DNA of 64,000 bases, taken from the NCBI RefSeq assembly GCF_027214005.1, contig NZ_JAPWGY010000003.1:310001-374000 (forward strand), given 5' to 3'. Below, in pieces: positions 32,772-42,444 of this stretch (the stretch's first letter is position 1; each line of letters begins with the position of its first letter). The translations under genes and the position numbers were made by a program. A model generated the notes under the pieces. The model was not told the DNA's origin. It ran no database searches and saw only the letters and a list, made by a program, of their open reading frames with translations. The DNA is from Kiloniella laminariae (lineage in GTDB: Bacteria > Pseudomonadota > Alphaproteobacteria > Kiloniellales > Kiloniellaceae).

Positions 32772-34691
32772 ATGAGCAAAGTTATTGGTATTGATCTTGG
32801 AACAACGAACTCCTGTGTTGCCGTTATGGACGGCAAGGATGTGCGTGTTATCGAGAACGCTGAAGGTGCCCGTACCACACCTTCCATGGTTGGATTTACA
32901 GCTGAAGAGCGCCTTGTCGGGCTGCCTGCAAAACGCCAGTCTGTAACCAACCCTTCTAACACTCTTTTTGCGATCAAGCGTCTGATCGGTCGTCGTTTTA
33001 ACGATCCGCTGACCAAAAAGGATATGGGGTTGGTTCCCTATAACATCGTCAAGGCTGACAATGGCGATGCATGGGTTGAAGCCAACAACGAAAAATACAG
33101 CCCGTCACAGATTTCTGCTTTTATCCTGCAGAAAATGAAAGAAACGGCTGAAAGCTATCTCGGTGAGCCCGTAACCAAAGCGGTTATCACAGTTCCCGCT
33201 TACTTTAACGATTCCCAGCGTCAGGCTACTAAAGACGCCGGTAAAATTGCCGGTCTGGAAGTTCTGCGTATCATCAACGAACCAACAGCGGCAGCTCTGG
33301 CCTATGGCCTGGAGAAAAAAGGTACCGGTACGATCGTGGTTTATGACCTTGGTGGTGGTACTTTTGACGTGTCGGTTCTGGAAATCGGCGACGGTGTGTT
33401 TGAAGTCAAGTCAACCAACGGCGATACCTTCCTTGGTGGTGAAGACTTTGATGGCCGGATTATTTCCTATCTGGCGGATGAGTTCCAGAAGGAACAGGGC
33501 ATTAACCTGCGGGATGACAAGCTGGCACTGCAGCGTCTGAAAGAAGCAGCAGAGAAAGCCAAGATCGAGCTGTCTTCCTCTAGCCAGACAGAAGTAAATC
33601 TGCCGTTTATCACTGCTGATGCTTCTGGTCCAAAGCACCTGAACATCAAATTGACCCGGGCGAAACTTGAAGCGCTTGTTGACGATCTGATCCAGCGCAC
33701 GATGGGCCCGGTTAAAGCGGCTCTGAAAGACGCAGGCGTTACCCCAGCCGAGATCGACGAGATCATTATGGTTGGTGGTATGATCCGTATGCCTAAAGTA
33801 CATGAAACGGTTAAAAACTTCTTTGGCAAAGAACCACACCGTGGTGTGAACCCTGATGAAGTTGTGGCTATCGGTGCTGCGATTCAGGCGGGTGTTCTGC
33901 AGGGTGAAGTCAAAGACGTTCTGCTGCTGGATGTGACACCACTTTCCCTGGGTATCGAAACCCTTGGTGGTGTAATGACCAAGCTGATCGACCGCAACAC
34001 GACGATCCCGACGAAGAAAAGCCAAGTCTTTTCAACTGCCGAAGACAACCAGAATGCTGTAACCATCCGGGTTTTCCAGGGTGAGCGTGAAATGGCTTCT
34101 GACAACAAGATCCTTGGCCAGTTCAACCTTGAAGGCATTCCAAGCGCACCGCGCGGGATCCCGCAGATCGAGGTGACCTTCGATATTGATGCCAACGGTA
34201 TTGTCAACGTTGGTGCCAAAGACAAGGCGACAGGTAAGGAACAGCAGATCAAAATCACGGCTTCGGGTGGCCTGAGCGATGCTGACATTGAACAGATGGT
34301 CCGCGATGCGGAAGAAAACGCCGAGTCTGACAAGGCGCGTCGTGAATCTGTCGAGGTCCGCAACCAGGCAGAAGGTCTGATCCACCAGACTGAAAAGACA
34401 CTTGCTGAAGTCGGTGACAAGATCTCTGATGCGGACAAGGGTGAAGTCGAAGCCGGTATTGCCGCATTGAAAACGGCACTTGAAGGCGATGACACCGAGG
34501 AAATCAAAGCCAAGACAGAAGCACTTGGCCAGGCCTCGATGAAGCTGGGTGAAGCGCTTTATGCTGATGCCGCCGGTGGTGCAGAAGACGGTGCCGAAGC
34601 CGATACCAAGTCATCTTCTTCTGAAGATGACGGTGTGGTTGATGCCGACTTCGAAGAAGTTGACGACGACAAGAACAGCAAAAGCGCGTAA
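32772..34691 (+). CDS. dnaK: Molecular chaperone DnaK (Hsp70)
   Basis: DnaK binds exposed hydrophobic segments of unfolded proteins in an ATP-controlled cycle with DnaJ and GrpE. The 639-residue protein starts [21 protein letters not shown]. It has the phosphate-loop motifs [16 protein letters not shown] and [13 protein letters not shown], the linker [18 protein letters not shown] and a substrate-binding domain. The acidic C-terminus carries the usual D-A-D-F-E-E-V end. ATG 32772 has GAGG seven bases upstream. A strong hairpin 17 bases downstream partly separates it from dnaJ. Confidence 0.98.
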   Translation: MSKVIGIDLGTTNSCVAVMDGKDVRVIENAEGARTTPSMVGFTAEERLVGLPAKRQSVTNPSNTLFAIKRLIGRRFNDPLTKKDMGLVPYNIVKADNGDAWVEANNEKYSPSQISAFILQKMKETAESYLGEPVTKAVITVPAYFNDSQRQATKDAGKIAGLEVLRIINEPTAAALAYGLEKKGTGTIVVYDLGGGTFDVSVLEIGDGVFEVKSTNGDTFLGGEDFDGRIISYLADEFQKEQGINLRDDKLALQRLKEAAEKAKIELSSSSQTEVNLPFITADASGPKHLNIKLTRAKLEALVDDLIQRTMGPVKAALKDAGVTPAEIDEIIMVGGMIRMPKVHETVKNFFGKEPHRGVNPDEVVAIGAAIQAGVLQGEVKDVLLLDVTPLSLGIETLGGVMTKLIDRNTTIPTKKSQVFSTAEDNQNAVTIRVFQGEREMASDNKILGQFNLEGIPSAPRGIPQIEVTFDIDANGIVNVGAKDKATGKEQQIKITASGGLSDADIEQMVRDAEENAESDKARRESVEVRNQAEGLIHQTEKTLAEVGDKISDADKGEVEAGIAALKTALEGDDTEEIKAKTEALGQASMKLGEALYADAAGGAEDGAEADTKSSSSEDDGVVDADFEEVDDDKNSKSA

Positions 34692-34708
34692 CGCGGTTTT
34701 GGATTTCA

Positions 34709-34735
34709 GGGGGCTGGCGCATTGCCAGCCCCTTT
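34709..34735 (+). terminator. Terminator or attenuator between dnaK and dnaJ
   Basis: GGGGCTGGC and its complement form a nine-base perfect stem around GCATT, followed by TTTT. It would lower dnaJ relative to dnaK expression. Confidence 0.8.
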
Positions 34736-34764
34736 TCACCTTCTGATCGAGGGAAAAAGTACTG

Positions 34765-35892
34765 ATGTCCAAAAGGGACTTTTACGAAACCCTGGGGGTT
34801 TCACGCACGGCGGATGCAAAAGAGCTCAAGGCAGCCTACCGCAAGCTGGCGATGAAATATCATCCCGATCAAAACCCGGATAATGCCGAAGCCGAACAGA
34901 AGTTCAAGGAACTGAACGAAGCTTACGGTATCCTCAAGGACGACCAGCAGCGCGCGGCCTATGATAACTATGGTCATGCCGCTTTTGAAAACGGTGGCGG
35001 CGGTGGAGCCGGCGGTTTCGATTTTGGTGGTGGTGGCGGTTTTGCCGACATCTTTGAAGAAATGTTTGGCGGTTTTGGCGGTGGCGGACGACGCTCGGGC
35101 GGTTCGCAACGCGGCGGTGATTTGCGCTATAACATGGAGATTTCCCTGGAGGATGCCTTTAACGGCAAACAGGCTGAAATCCGCATCCCGAGTTCGGTTT
35201 CCTGTGATTCCTGTAATGGCAGTGGTGCTGAAAAAGGTTCCAGCCCGATTACCTGCGGTACCTGTAAAGGGAATGGTCGGGTGCGGATGCAGCAGGGCTT
35301 CTTTACGGTCGAGCGCACCTGTCACAGTTGCCAGGGCGTGGGCAAGGTGATCGAGAAGCCTTGTAAAAGCTGCCATGGTAGCGGGCATATTGAAAAAGAG
35401 AAGACGCTGCAGGTTACTATTCCTGCAGGCGTTGAAGAAGGTAACCGGATTCGTCTCAGCGGCGAGGGTGAGCACGGCAGATTGGGCGGAACGCCTGGCG
35501 ATCTCTATATTTTTCTGTCGATTGCGCCTCACCGGATCTTCCAGCGCGATGGAACGGATATCCACTGCCGGGTGCCGATTTCCATGACCCAGGCTGCTTT
35601 GGGCGGGTCGGTTGAGGTGCCAACTGTTGATGGTGGTCGTGCCAAGGTCGCTATTCCTGAAGGCACGCAGAACCGGCAGCAATTCCGTCTGCGGGGCAAG
35701 GGAATGTCTGTGCTGCGGTCTGCATCACGTGGGGATATGTATGTTGAGGTTTCAGTCGAAACCCCTGTGAACCTGACCAGCCGCCAGCGTGAACTGTTGC
35801 AAGAGTTTGAAAAAGAGGCGACGGACAACTCGCCACAGAGTTCCGGATTTTTCAAACGGGTCAAAGAATTCTGGGAAGATCTTACCGATTAA
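34765..35892 (+). CDS. dnaJ: Co-chaperone DnaJ (Hsp40)
   Basis: DnaJ delivers substrates to DnaK and stimulates its ATPase. The 375-residue product has the complete type I layout: J domain with the HPD motif (KYHPDQNPD, near residue 33), Gly/Phe-rich linker (about 75-115) and four zinc-binding CxxCxGxG repeats ([32 protein letters not shown]). The two C-terminal beta domains end in a short acidic tail. It starts 73 bases after dnaK and has its own terminator. Confidence 0.98.
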   Translation: MSKRDFYETLGVSRTADAKELKAAYRKLAMKYHPDQNPDNAEAEQKFKELNEAYGILKDDQQRAAYDNYGHAAFENGGGGGAGGFDFGGGGGFADIFEEMFGGFGGGGRRSGGSQRGGDLRYNMEISLEDAFNGKQAEIRIPSSVSCDSCNGSGAEKGSSPITCGTCKGNGRVRMQQGFFTVERTCHSCQGVGKVIEKPCKSCHGSGHIEKEKTLQVTIPAGVEEGNRIRLSGEGEHGRLGGTPGDLYIFLSIAPHRIFQRDGTDIHCRVPISMTQAALGGSVEVPTVDGGRAKVAIPEGTQNRQQFRLRGKGMSVLRSASRGDMYVEVSVETPVNLTSRQRELLQEFEKEATDNSPQSSGFFKRVKEFWEDLTD

Positions 35893-35926
35893 GTTTCCCG
35901 GATCAATGGGATCGTTGATATCAAAG

Positions 35927-35962
35927 CCTGCCTGGACAACTGTTCTGGCAGGCTTTTTTTTA
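35927..35962 (+). terminator. Intrinsic terminator after dnaJ
   Basis: AGCCTGCC and GGCAGGCT form an eight-base stem, followed by a run of eight T, 34 bases past the dnaJ stop. Confidence 0.9.
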
Positions 35963-36061
35963 TCGAGAACTTCAGGAGGGTTCTATCGGGGGACTTGGAT
36001 CTATCCGGATTAGCTGTTAGTCCTTCTGCTCTGATCAAAACAGGTTTCAGGATTTAAAGGG

Positions 36062-36871
36062 ATGAGTAGCAGGATTGGGATCGTTGGCTGTGCTGGCCGT
36101 ATGGGCCGTATGTTAACCGAGGTGATTAACCGGACCGAAGGCTGTTCGGTTTCAGGGGGAACTGAGTTGCCGGGTAGTCCCAACCTTGGCAAGGATCTTG
36201 GTGAGCTTGCCGGGATTGGCGCTTTGGGTGTTAAGGTTGGCGATTCTGCGAAAAAGCTTTTTGAGTCGTCTGATGTGGTGATTGATTTTACCGTTCCCGT
36301 AGCCACCCTTTCCCATGCCAAGCTTGCGGCGGAAACCGGTTGTGCACTTGTAGTCGGGACAACAGGCATGACTGTGGAACAGGTTTCCGAACTGGAGCAG
36401 TGTGCGGCAAAAGCGCCGATTGTATTTGCGCGTAACATGAGTCTGGGCGTCAATTTGCTGATGACACTGGTGCAGCAGGTTGCTGCTGCTCTTGATGAAG
36501 ACTATGACATCGAGATTGTCGAGATGCATCATCGTCACAAGGTTGACGCACCTTCCGGTACCGCCCTTGTTTTGGGCGAGGCGGCTGCGGCAGGCCGGGG
36601 CGTTGCGCTTGACCAGGTTGCGGACAAGGTGCGTGATGGAATTGTCGGCGCACGTAAACGCGGCGACATTGGTTTTGCAACACTGCGCGGTGGCGATGTT
36701 GTTGGTGATCACAGTGTGATTTTTGCCGCAGATGGCGAACGGATTGAACTGGGGCACCGGGCCAGTAACCGGGAAGTTTTTGCCAGAGGAGCTGTCAGGG
36801 CAGCGCGCTGGCTTAAGGATAAACCAGCCGGATTTTATGATATGCAGGATGTGCTGGGCCTGAAATCATAG
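36062..36871 (+). CDS. dapB: 4-hydroxy-tetrahydrodipicolinate reductase
   Basis: DapB makes tetrahydrodipicolinate for lysine and meso-diaminopimelate of peptidoglycan. The 269-residue protein has the nucleotide loop IGIVGCAGRMGRML, then VVIDFTVPVATLSHAKLA, VVGTTGM, FARNMSLGVNLL, the catalytic EMHHRHKVDAPSGTAL and GDIGFATLRGGDVVGDHSVIF. It follows dnaJ behind a terminator, a common alphaproteobacterial order, so it likely has its own promoter in the 99 bases before it. Confidence 0.97.
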   Translation: MSSRIGIVGCAGRMGRMLTEVINRTEGCSVSGGTELPGSPNLGKDLGELAGIGALGVKVGDSAKKLFESSDVVIDFTVPVATLSHAKLAAETGCALVVGTTGMTVEQVSELEQCAAKAPIVFARNMSLGVNLLMTLVQQVAAALDEDYDIEIVEMHHRHKVDAPSGTALVLGEAAAAGRGVALDQVADKVRDGIVGARKRGDIGFATLRGGDVVGDHSVIFAADGERIELGHRASNREVFARGAVRAARWLKDKPAGFYDMQDVLGLKS

Positions 36872-36894
36872 AGAAAATCTGGTTATAGATTCAA

Positions 36895-36926
36895 AAAAAG
36901 AGGAGCCATAACAGCTCCTCTTTTTT
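36895..36926. terminator. Terminator between dapB and the chemoreceptor gene
   Basis: AAAAGAGGAGC and its complement close a seven-base loop and give T-runs on both strands between two convergent stops. Confidence 0.88.
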
Positions 36927-36950
36927 GTTGGAAACGGGTCTTTAAAACTC

Positions 36951-38873
36951 CTAGAGGGTCTTGACCCCCTCGAGGAAAGTTTCGATCTCTCCACGCAACA
37001 CGTTTGATTCGCCCGAAAGGTTGGTGGTGGCATCAATGACCGAATGTGCTGCATTCTCGGCTTCGTTCGCCGCAGCGGTTACATTGTTGATGCTGTTGCT
37101 AACCTGTTCGGTCCGTTGGGATGCCTGGACCATGTTACTGGCAATTTCCTGGGTTGCTTCCCGCTGTTGCCCGATAGATTCGGCAATGGTTCGTCCGATT
37201 TCATCAATGTCCCCAATGGTCAGGCCAATGGATTCAATGGCTTTGGCTACCTCGCCAGTGATTGCCTGCATCTGGTTGATCTGACTTGAAATCTCGTCAG
37301 TTGCCTTGCCTGTTTGCGTCGCGAGGTTCTTGACTTCGTTGGCAACAACGGCAAAACCCTTGCCTGCTTCCCCGGCCCGGGCTGCTTCGATCGTTGCGTT
37401 CAGGGCCAGGAGGTTGGTTTGCTCGGCGATGTCCGTGATCAGCTGAATAACCGCGCCAATCTTCTCGGCATTTTCAGCCATGCGTTTGACCGTTCCGTTG
37501 ATAGACTGGGATTCTCCGACAGCCTTTTCTGTGACCGAGGAAGAACGATCCATCTGTTCCGAGATACTCGCGATAGTTGCGGAGAGCTCTTCTGCCGCGG
37601 CGGAAACTGTCTGGACGTTTTGTGATGTTTCAATCGAAGCTTCAGAGCCGGCATGGGCCTGTTCTCGCGTTCTGACCGCAGTATCGCTCATGGAGCGGGC
37701 GGTTTCACCCATCAGGGCTGTCGAGTTGGTGAACTTGCTGATAATCGTCGTTACATTTGCCCCGAAAGACTGGGTCATTTCGTGGAGCTTTTGTGCCCGT
37801 TCTGCTCTTTCTGCCTCAGCAGCCCGACGGGCCACACGCATCTGTTCGTTTTCAACCAGTTTGGTTTGCAGCAATTCTACTGAACGGGTCAATTCGCCAA
37901 TCTCGTCACGGGTATGTTCGGCAGGGACATCGATCTCGATGTTGCCGTTGGCCAGCTCCTGGATGTTCTCGATTGCAAAATTAAGGGGCTTCATCGAGCG
38001 GTTCATGTACCAGAACAACAGGAGGCCCGAGAGGATCAGGAGAATTACACAACCGGCATAGACGAGGATCTGAACGGTTTGCCGTTGTGTCAGTGTTGCG
38101 GTTTCGTCCAGCAGGTTCACCAGGTTCCCTGCAATCTGCCCATCGGGTGTGGTGACGGGAGTCAGGGTGATGGTATAGCGCAGATCACCAATGGTCTCAG
38201 CATGAAGACCGGTATTGCCGATACGAAGGTTCTCCTGTGGCAGGAGCTCCTGCAGTTCGGCGTTGGTGCCGTGCACGATTTCCCCTGTCTGATTAAAAAG
38301 ATATACTTCGGTCCCGTCACTGGCTTTCATACTCTCAAGCAATGAATTGGGGCTCAGCCTGACCAGAGCGATGCCTTCTACACCTGTGAGGGATCTCAGG
38401 GGAGCTGCAAGGGTTAACATCAGCTTGCTGTCTTCTGCAAGCTCAAAGCCCCATTTGTAATCCTCGGATTCCAGTGCGGGCTTAACCAGGGCAGAAGTCA
38501 CCTTGGAGGGATCGCTTTCATAGCTGTAGAGAGCTTTGCCTGATTTATCGAAGAGTGCAATTCGATCAAAGTTTCCATCGCCGATCAGGATCTGGGCCAG
38601 AATACTCAGACTGCTGGCGATGGAGGAGGGGTCGCTTTTTTCCAGTCCTCCCATTGCCAGAGGATCATTCTCAATTTCAAAGAGGCTGGATTTGATCTGT
38701 TCAACCCGGCTTTGAGCCAAGCTGTTCCACAGATTGGAACGAGCATCCAGTGTTGTCGAGATGTAGCGTTCATTGTTTAGTTTTTCAATAAAACCGGTAC
38801 CAATAAACACAAAGAGCCCAACCGCCAGCAGGCCGGTAATGGAACCCAGGGTGATGCGTGTTTTCAAAAGCAT
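36951..38873 (-). CDS. Methyl-accepting chemotaxis protein
   Basis: This 640-residue transmembrane receptor has a first helix near residues 8-30 and a periplasmic sensor of about 235 residues. The sensor resembles a Cache-type fold ([30 protein letters not shown]). A second helix lies near 270-293, then HAMP ([24 protein letters not shown]). The signalling domain carries the conserved hairpin tip [37 protein letters not shown]. The ligand is unknown. The C-terminus (FLEGVKTL) has no CheR/CheB-tethering pentapeptide. The gene stands alone. Confidence 0.95.
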   Translation of the reverse strand: MLLKTRITLGSITGLLAVGLFVFIGTGFIEKLNNERYISTTLDARSNLWNSLAQSRVEQIKSSLFEIENDPLAMGGLEKSDPSSIASSLSILAQILIGDGNFDRIALFDKSGKALYSYESDPSKVTSALVKPALESEDYKWGFELAEDSKLMLTLAAPLRSLTGVEGIALVRLSPNSLLESMKASDGTEVYLFNQTGEIVHGTNAELQELLPQENLRIGNTGLHAETIGDLRYTITLTPVTTPDGQIAGNLVNLLDETATLTQRQTVQILVYAGCVILLILSGLLLFWYMNRSMKPLNFAIENIQELANGNIEIDVPAEHTRDEIGELTRSVELLQTKLVENEQMRVARRAAEAERAERAQKLHEMTQSFGANVTTIISKFTNSTALMGETARSMSDTAVRTREQAHAGSEASIETSQNVQTVSAAAEELSATIASISEQMDRSSSVTEKAVGESQSINGTVKRMAENAEKIGAVIQLITDIAEQTNLLALNATIEAARAGEAGKGFAVVANEVKNLATQTGKATDEISSQINQMQAITGEVAKAIESIGLTIGDIDEIGRTIAESIGQQREATQEIASNMVQASQRTEQVSNSINNVTAAANEAENAAHSVIDATTNLSGESNVLRGEIETFLEGVKTL

Positions 38874-39167
38874 TTCAGTTGCGGCCCCTTGCCATCAATG
38901 TAAATCGATACGAAGGAGATCCCTGCCTGACCCCGCTTCACTATCTGTCCGAAAATTATATGGACTTTTGTTTAGAATTTTTTCGCAGTTTAGGGGCTGA
39001 GGGGTGAAGAAAATATTAAACTGATCTATCTGGTTTTGTTAAAAAGGTTGGTGTTCACAAGGCCGGACCATAAAAATATTCCGGCAGAGAAATGATTTGG
39101 CTGATCCTCGGGACTGGTGAGTATTTTTCATCCAGGCACCGGGGACAATAAATTGCTTCGGGGATGA

Positions 39168-40073
39168 TTATGCGCGCCTGATTCTCTCGCGGTAAATCGT
39201 GTAAAGTCCGCTTGCAACCACAACCAATGCGCCGACGATGGTCCAGGAATCCGGCAGATCATCATAGAACAGCCAGCCAAAAAGCGTCGCCCAGACCAGC
39301 AAGGTATAATTAAAGGGTTGAATTGCAGAGGGAGTGGCGTACTGGAAGGCAAAAATCAGGAAGAGATGACCCAGACTGATAAAGATGCCGCCGCCGATCA
39401 GCGCGATCCAGCCGTTCAGGTCCGGCTGTACCCAGAAAAAGGGAACCATGAAGCTGGTGATGAACAGGGGTACAATACCGGTATAAAACTGGGAAATCTG
39501 CCCGTCATCATAACGGCTGCTGATTCTGAGGAGAATCTGGTAAATGGCAAAGGCAGAAGCCGCGACCAGGGGTAAAAACAGCAGGGGATCAAAGGCATCA
39601 AAGCCGGGGCGCAGAATCACCATGATCCCGGCAAATCCCACAAGAACAGCCATCCACCGTCGCAAGCCAACGGTTTCTTTCAGCCAGAGGGCAGAAAGCG
39701 CCGTGACGCAGATTGGTGCCACGGCGACGATGGCATGGACATCTGCAATGGGCAGAAGTTTGAAACTGAGGGTAAAAAGGAAAGCTTCTCCGACAAGAAA
39801 GGCTGACCGGAAGAGCTGCAGGGGGAGATTCTTGCTGCGGGATATCCGGACGACATCACCCAGGCCACCACGTTTGATTGCCATGCCGATAACCAGAAAA
39901 GACAGGATCATATAACGGACCCACAGAAGCTGCGGCAGAGAATAGCTCTGGGAGACGTGTTTGACCACTGCATCGCCTGAGGAAAAGAAGGCCATGGCCA
40001 ATATAGCAAGGAGGATACCTTTACCCGTGGTATCGAGCAGAGATGCTTCCTGCAGGTGGTTTTTATCGGTCAT
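39168..40073 (-). CDS. EamA/DMT family transporter (copy 1)
   Basis: This 301-residue protein has ten predicted transmembrane helices and two EamA repeats (about residues 15-145 and 165-295). Identifying stretches are ILAMAFFSSGDAVVKHVSQSYSLPQLLWVRYMI, VAPICVTALSALWLKETVGLRRWMAVLVGFAGIMVILRPG and IQPFNYTLLVWATLFGWLFYDDLPD. EamA proteins usually export amino acids, metabolites or drugs; this substrate is unknown. It is a clear paralogue of the next gene, 98 bases away in the same direction. Confidence 0.88.
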   Translation of the reverse strand: MTDKNHLQEASLLDTTGKGILLAILAMAFFSSGDAVVKHVSQSYSLPQLLWVRYMILSFLVIGMAIKRGGLGDVVRISRSKNLPLQLFRSAFLVGEAFLFTLSFKLLPIADVHAIVAVAPICVTALSALWLKETVGLRRWMAVLVGFAGIMVILRPGFDAFDPLLFLPLVAASAFAIYQILLRISSRYDDGQISQFYTGIVPLFITSFMVPFFWVQPDLNGWIALIGGGIFISLGHLFLIFAFQYATPSAIQPFNYTLLVWATLFGWLFYDDLPDSWTIVGALVVVASGLYTIYRERIRRA

Positions 40074-40171
40074 GGTAATCCTGGCAGCCGGGTGGGGGAA
40101 CGGGTTGGCAAATGGAAAGAAAAACGGGTGAGCGTCGTTCTTGAATCTCGGAAGACCATGAGGACAAAAAA

Positions 40172-41167
40172 TCAGGTCGGCAAGGGCAGATTTTTACTTT
40201 TCCTTGCAAGACCACGCGCCCGCTCCCGATAAAAGGTGTAGAGGCCGCTGCTGACAACGATCGTCGCCCCAACAATAGTCAAACTGTCCGGCAGATCGCC
40301 AAAGACCAGCCAGCCCAGCAGTGTGGCCCAGATCAGAATGGAATAGTTAAAAGGTTGAAGGGTTGCAGCGGTTGCCTTCTGGAAAGCCATGATCATCAGG
40401 CAATGCCCACTGGCGTGGAGAAAGCCTGCGCCAAGCAGCCCTGCCAGAGCCCCCGGGCCTGATGGAACAGACCAATAGAAGGGCAAGAGTAGGCTGGTGA
40501 GCAACAACGGCACCAGCCCGGTAAAGAGCTGGACGACCCGATAATTGTCGCTTTGGCTGCAAAATCGCAGCAAAATTTGATAAATGGCGAACTGGGCAGC
40601 GGCTCCAAGCGGGAGCAAGAGCAGAGGATCAAAACTGTCGGCGCCTGGCCGCAGGATGATCATAACGCCGATAAAACCGACAAACACTGCGGCCCAGCGT
40701 CGTGCACCGACGTATTCTCGCAGCCATATGGCTGAAAGAGCGGTGACGATAATGGGGGCAACGGCCCCCACAGCATGAACCGAGGCAATCGGCAGCAGGG
40801 TAAAACAGAAGGCAAAACCGAAATCCTGCCATAAAAGAAAAGCGGAACGGAAAATCTGCAGGCCGGGCTTGTTCGGGCGAAAGGTCTTTTTGAGTTCTGT
40901 TGCCCCTTCGCGCAGAAGAGTCATCAGAACCACGATCAGGAATACAAAACTGTAGCGGACCCAGAGTATCTGAACCAGAGACTGTTCATCGGCGATATTC
41001 TTTAAAACGGCATCTCCGGAAGCAAAGAGCATGGTTGCCGTCACAAGAAAGATGATACCACTCAGAGGAACTGCTGTTGGCTGATTTTGCGATGCCAAGT
41101 CAGCCATTACGGGGTGTGGGTCGCGCATAGTCGGAAACTCTCGAAAAGGGACCTGCCCCGGATGCAT
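40172..41167 (-). CDS. EamA/DMT family transporter (copy 2)
   Basis: This is the tandem paralogue of the gene at 39168. It is 331 residues if ATG 41167 is used; ATG 41107 (MADLASQNQP) is also possible. It keeps the same landmarks: TMLFASGDAVLKNIADEQSLVQILWVRYSF, VGAVAPIIVTALSAIWLREYVGARRWAAVFVGFIGVMIILRPG and LQPFNYSILIWATLLGWLVFGDLPDSLTIVGA. The C-terminal KSKNLPLPT is short and basic. The pair could be two exporters of different specificity or subunits of a heterodimer, as in other small DMT transporters. Divergence is substantial, so the duplication is not recent. Confidence 0.88.
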   Translation of the reverse strand: MHPGQVPFREFPTMRDPHPVMADLASQNQPTAVPLSGIIFLVTATMLFASGDAVLKNIADEQSLVQILWVRYSFVFLIVVLMTLLREGATELKKTFRPNKPGLQIFRSAFLLWQDFGFAFCFTLLPIASVHAVGAVAPIIVTALSAIWLREYVGARRWAAVFVGFIGVMIILRPGADSFDPLLLLPLGAAAQFAIYQILLRFCSQSDNYRVVQLFTGLVPLLLTSLLLPFYWSVPSGPGALAGLLGAGFLHASGHCLMIMAFQKATAATLQPFNYSILIWATLLGWLVFGDLPDSLTIVGATIVVSSGLYTFYRERARGLARKSKNLPLPT

Positions 41168-41260
41168 AGGAGGTCTGCGGCTTTGGACTTGCCCAGAAAA
41201 CGGAAGTGTCTATACTCCGCGCAAATTCTAGTCCAGCAGAAAGCCTAACGGAAGCCAGTA

Positions 41261-42274
41261 ATGAGCGTGAACGTAAATCAGTCAGAGACTGCCTCTCTCG
41301 ATGTCGTGGGTATCGGCAATGCCATCGTTGATATTGTTGCCACTGCTGAAGACAACCTGTTGCAAGAGCAGGGAATTATCAAGGGAGCCATGAACCTGAT
41401 TGATCAGGATCGTGCTGATGCGCTTTATGATGTCATGGGGCCTGCGATCGAACGTTCAGGCGGTTCTGCGGGCAATACCATGGCCGGGATTGCGTCTCTT
41501 GGTGGACGTGGCGGTTATATCGGCAAGGTGCGCGATGACCAGTTCGGTCAGGTATTTCGTCATGATATCCGCGCAGCAGGGGTAAAGTATGATACACTTC
41601 CTGCCACGGAAGGACCGTCAACGGCCCGCTGCCTGATTTTCGTCACGCCCGATGCAGAGCGTTCGATGAACACCTATCTGGGGGCCTGTGTGAACCTGAC
41701 AGTGGCTGATATCGATGAAAAGATGATCGCCTCAGCGCAGGTTACCTATATGGAAGGTTATCTCTGGGACCCGGAAGAAGCCAAGAAAGCTTTTATCCTC
41801 GCGGCCGAGATTGCGCACGCTGCCGGACGGAAAGTGGCTTTGACCTTGTCAGATTCCTTTTGTGTGGCACGGCATCGTGAATCTTTTCTCGATCTGGTAA
41901 AAAACCACGTTGATATCCTTTTTGCCAACGAAGAAGAGACCATGGCGCTGTTCGAAGTGGATAACTTTGATACGGCACTTCAGAAGGTTAGGGCCTGTTG
42001 TTCGGTTGCTGCCCTGACCCGCAGCGAGAAGGGTTCTGTCATCTGTTGTGGTGATGAAGTTCACGTGATTGATGCCGAACCGGTTGATCATGTGGTTGAC
42101 ACGACGGGGGCAGGCGACCTATATGCTGCAGGCTTCCTTTTTGGTTACACGAATGGTTACAGTCTTTATGACAGTGGCCGCATCGGCTCCATTGCTGCAG
42201 CCGAGGTGATTTCACATTTTGGTGCGCGCCCGGAAAAGTCCCTGGCGACACTGATAGGGGAAAAATTTAAGTAG
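41261..42274 (+). CDS. Adenosine kinase-like PfkB sugar kinase
   Basis: This 337-residue PfkB-family kinase has an N-terminal VVGIGNAIVDIVATAED, the GGSAGNTMAGIASLGGRGGYIGKVRDDQFG motif and the C-terminal anion-hole signature DTTGAGDLYAAGFLFGYTNG (catalytic Asp). Together these fit adenosine kinase and related nucleoside kinases better than ribokinase or fructokinase. The reaction would be ATP-dependent 5'-phosphorylation. It sits upstream of typA in the same direction. I cannot exclude another nucleoside or sugar substrate. Confidence 0.88.
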   Translation: MSVNVNQSETASLDVVGIGNAIVDIVATAEDNLLQEQGIIKGAMNLIDQDRADALYDVMGPAIERSGGSAGNTMAGIASLGGRGGYIGKVRDDQFGQVFRHDIRAAGVKYDTLPATEGPSTARCLIFVTPDAERSMNTYLGACVNLTVADIDEKMIASAQVTYMEGYLWDPEEAKKAFILAAEIAHAAGRKVALTLSDSFCVARHRESFLDLVKNHVDILFANEEETMALFEVDNFDTALQKVRACCSVAALTRSEKGSVICCGDEVHVIDAEPVDHVVDTTGAGDLYAAGFLFGYTNGYSLYDSGRIGSIAAAEVISHFGARPEKSLATLIGEKFK

Positions 42275-42353
42275 GTCATTGCACTGTCACAAGACTGCGC
42301 TAGAGACCTTGTGGGAATGGTGGTTCTTTGCTCAAGGGCAAGAAGACATTCCT

Positions 42354-42414
42354 GACCGGAGTTCCGGTCTGACAAGACCAGTGACTGAAGGATAACGCGG
42401 GGCGCGGTAGCCCC
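42354..42414 (+). other. Two hairpins in the leader before typA
   Basis: GACCGG and CCGGTC (42354-42369) close AGTT. GGGGC and GCCCC (42399-42414) close GCGGTA and are followed by TCTTTA, which resembles a short terminator. They lie 30-90 bases before the typA start and could end the kinase transcript or attenuate typA. Confidence 0.5.
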
Positions 42415-42444
42415 TCTTTAAAATACATGAGAGAGACAGGCATG

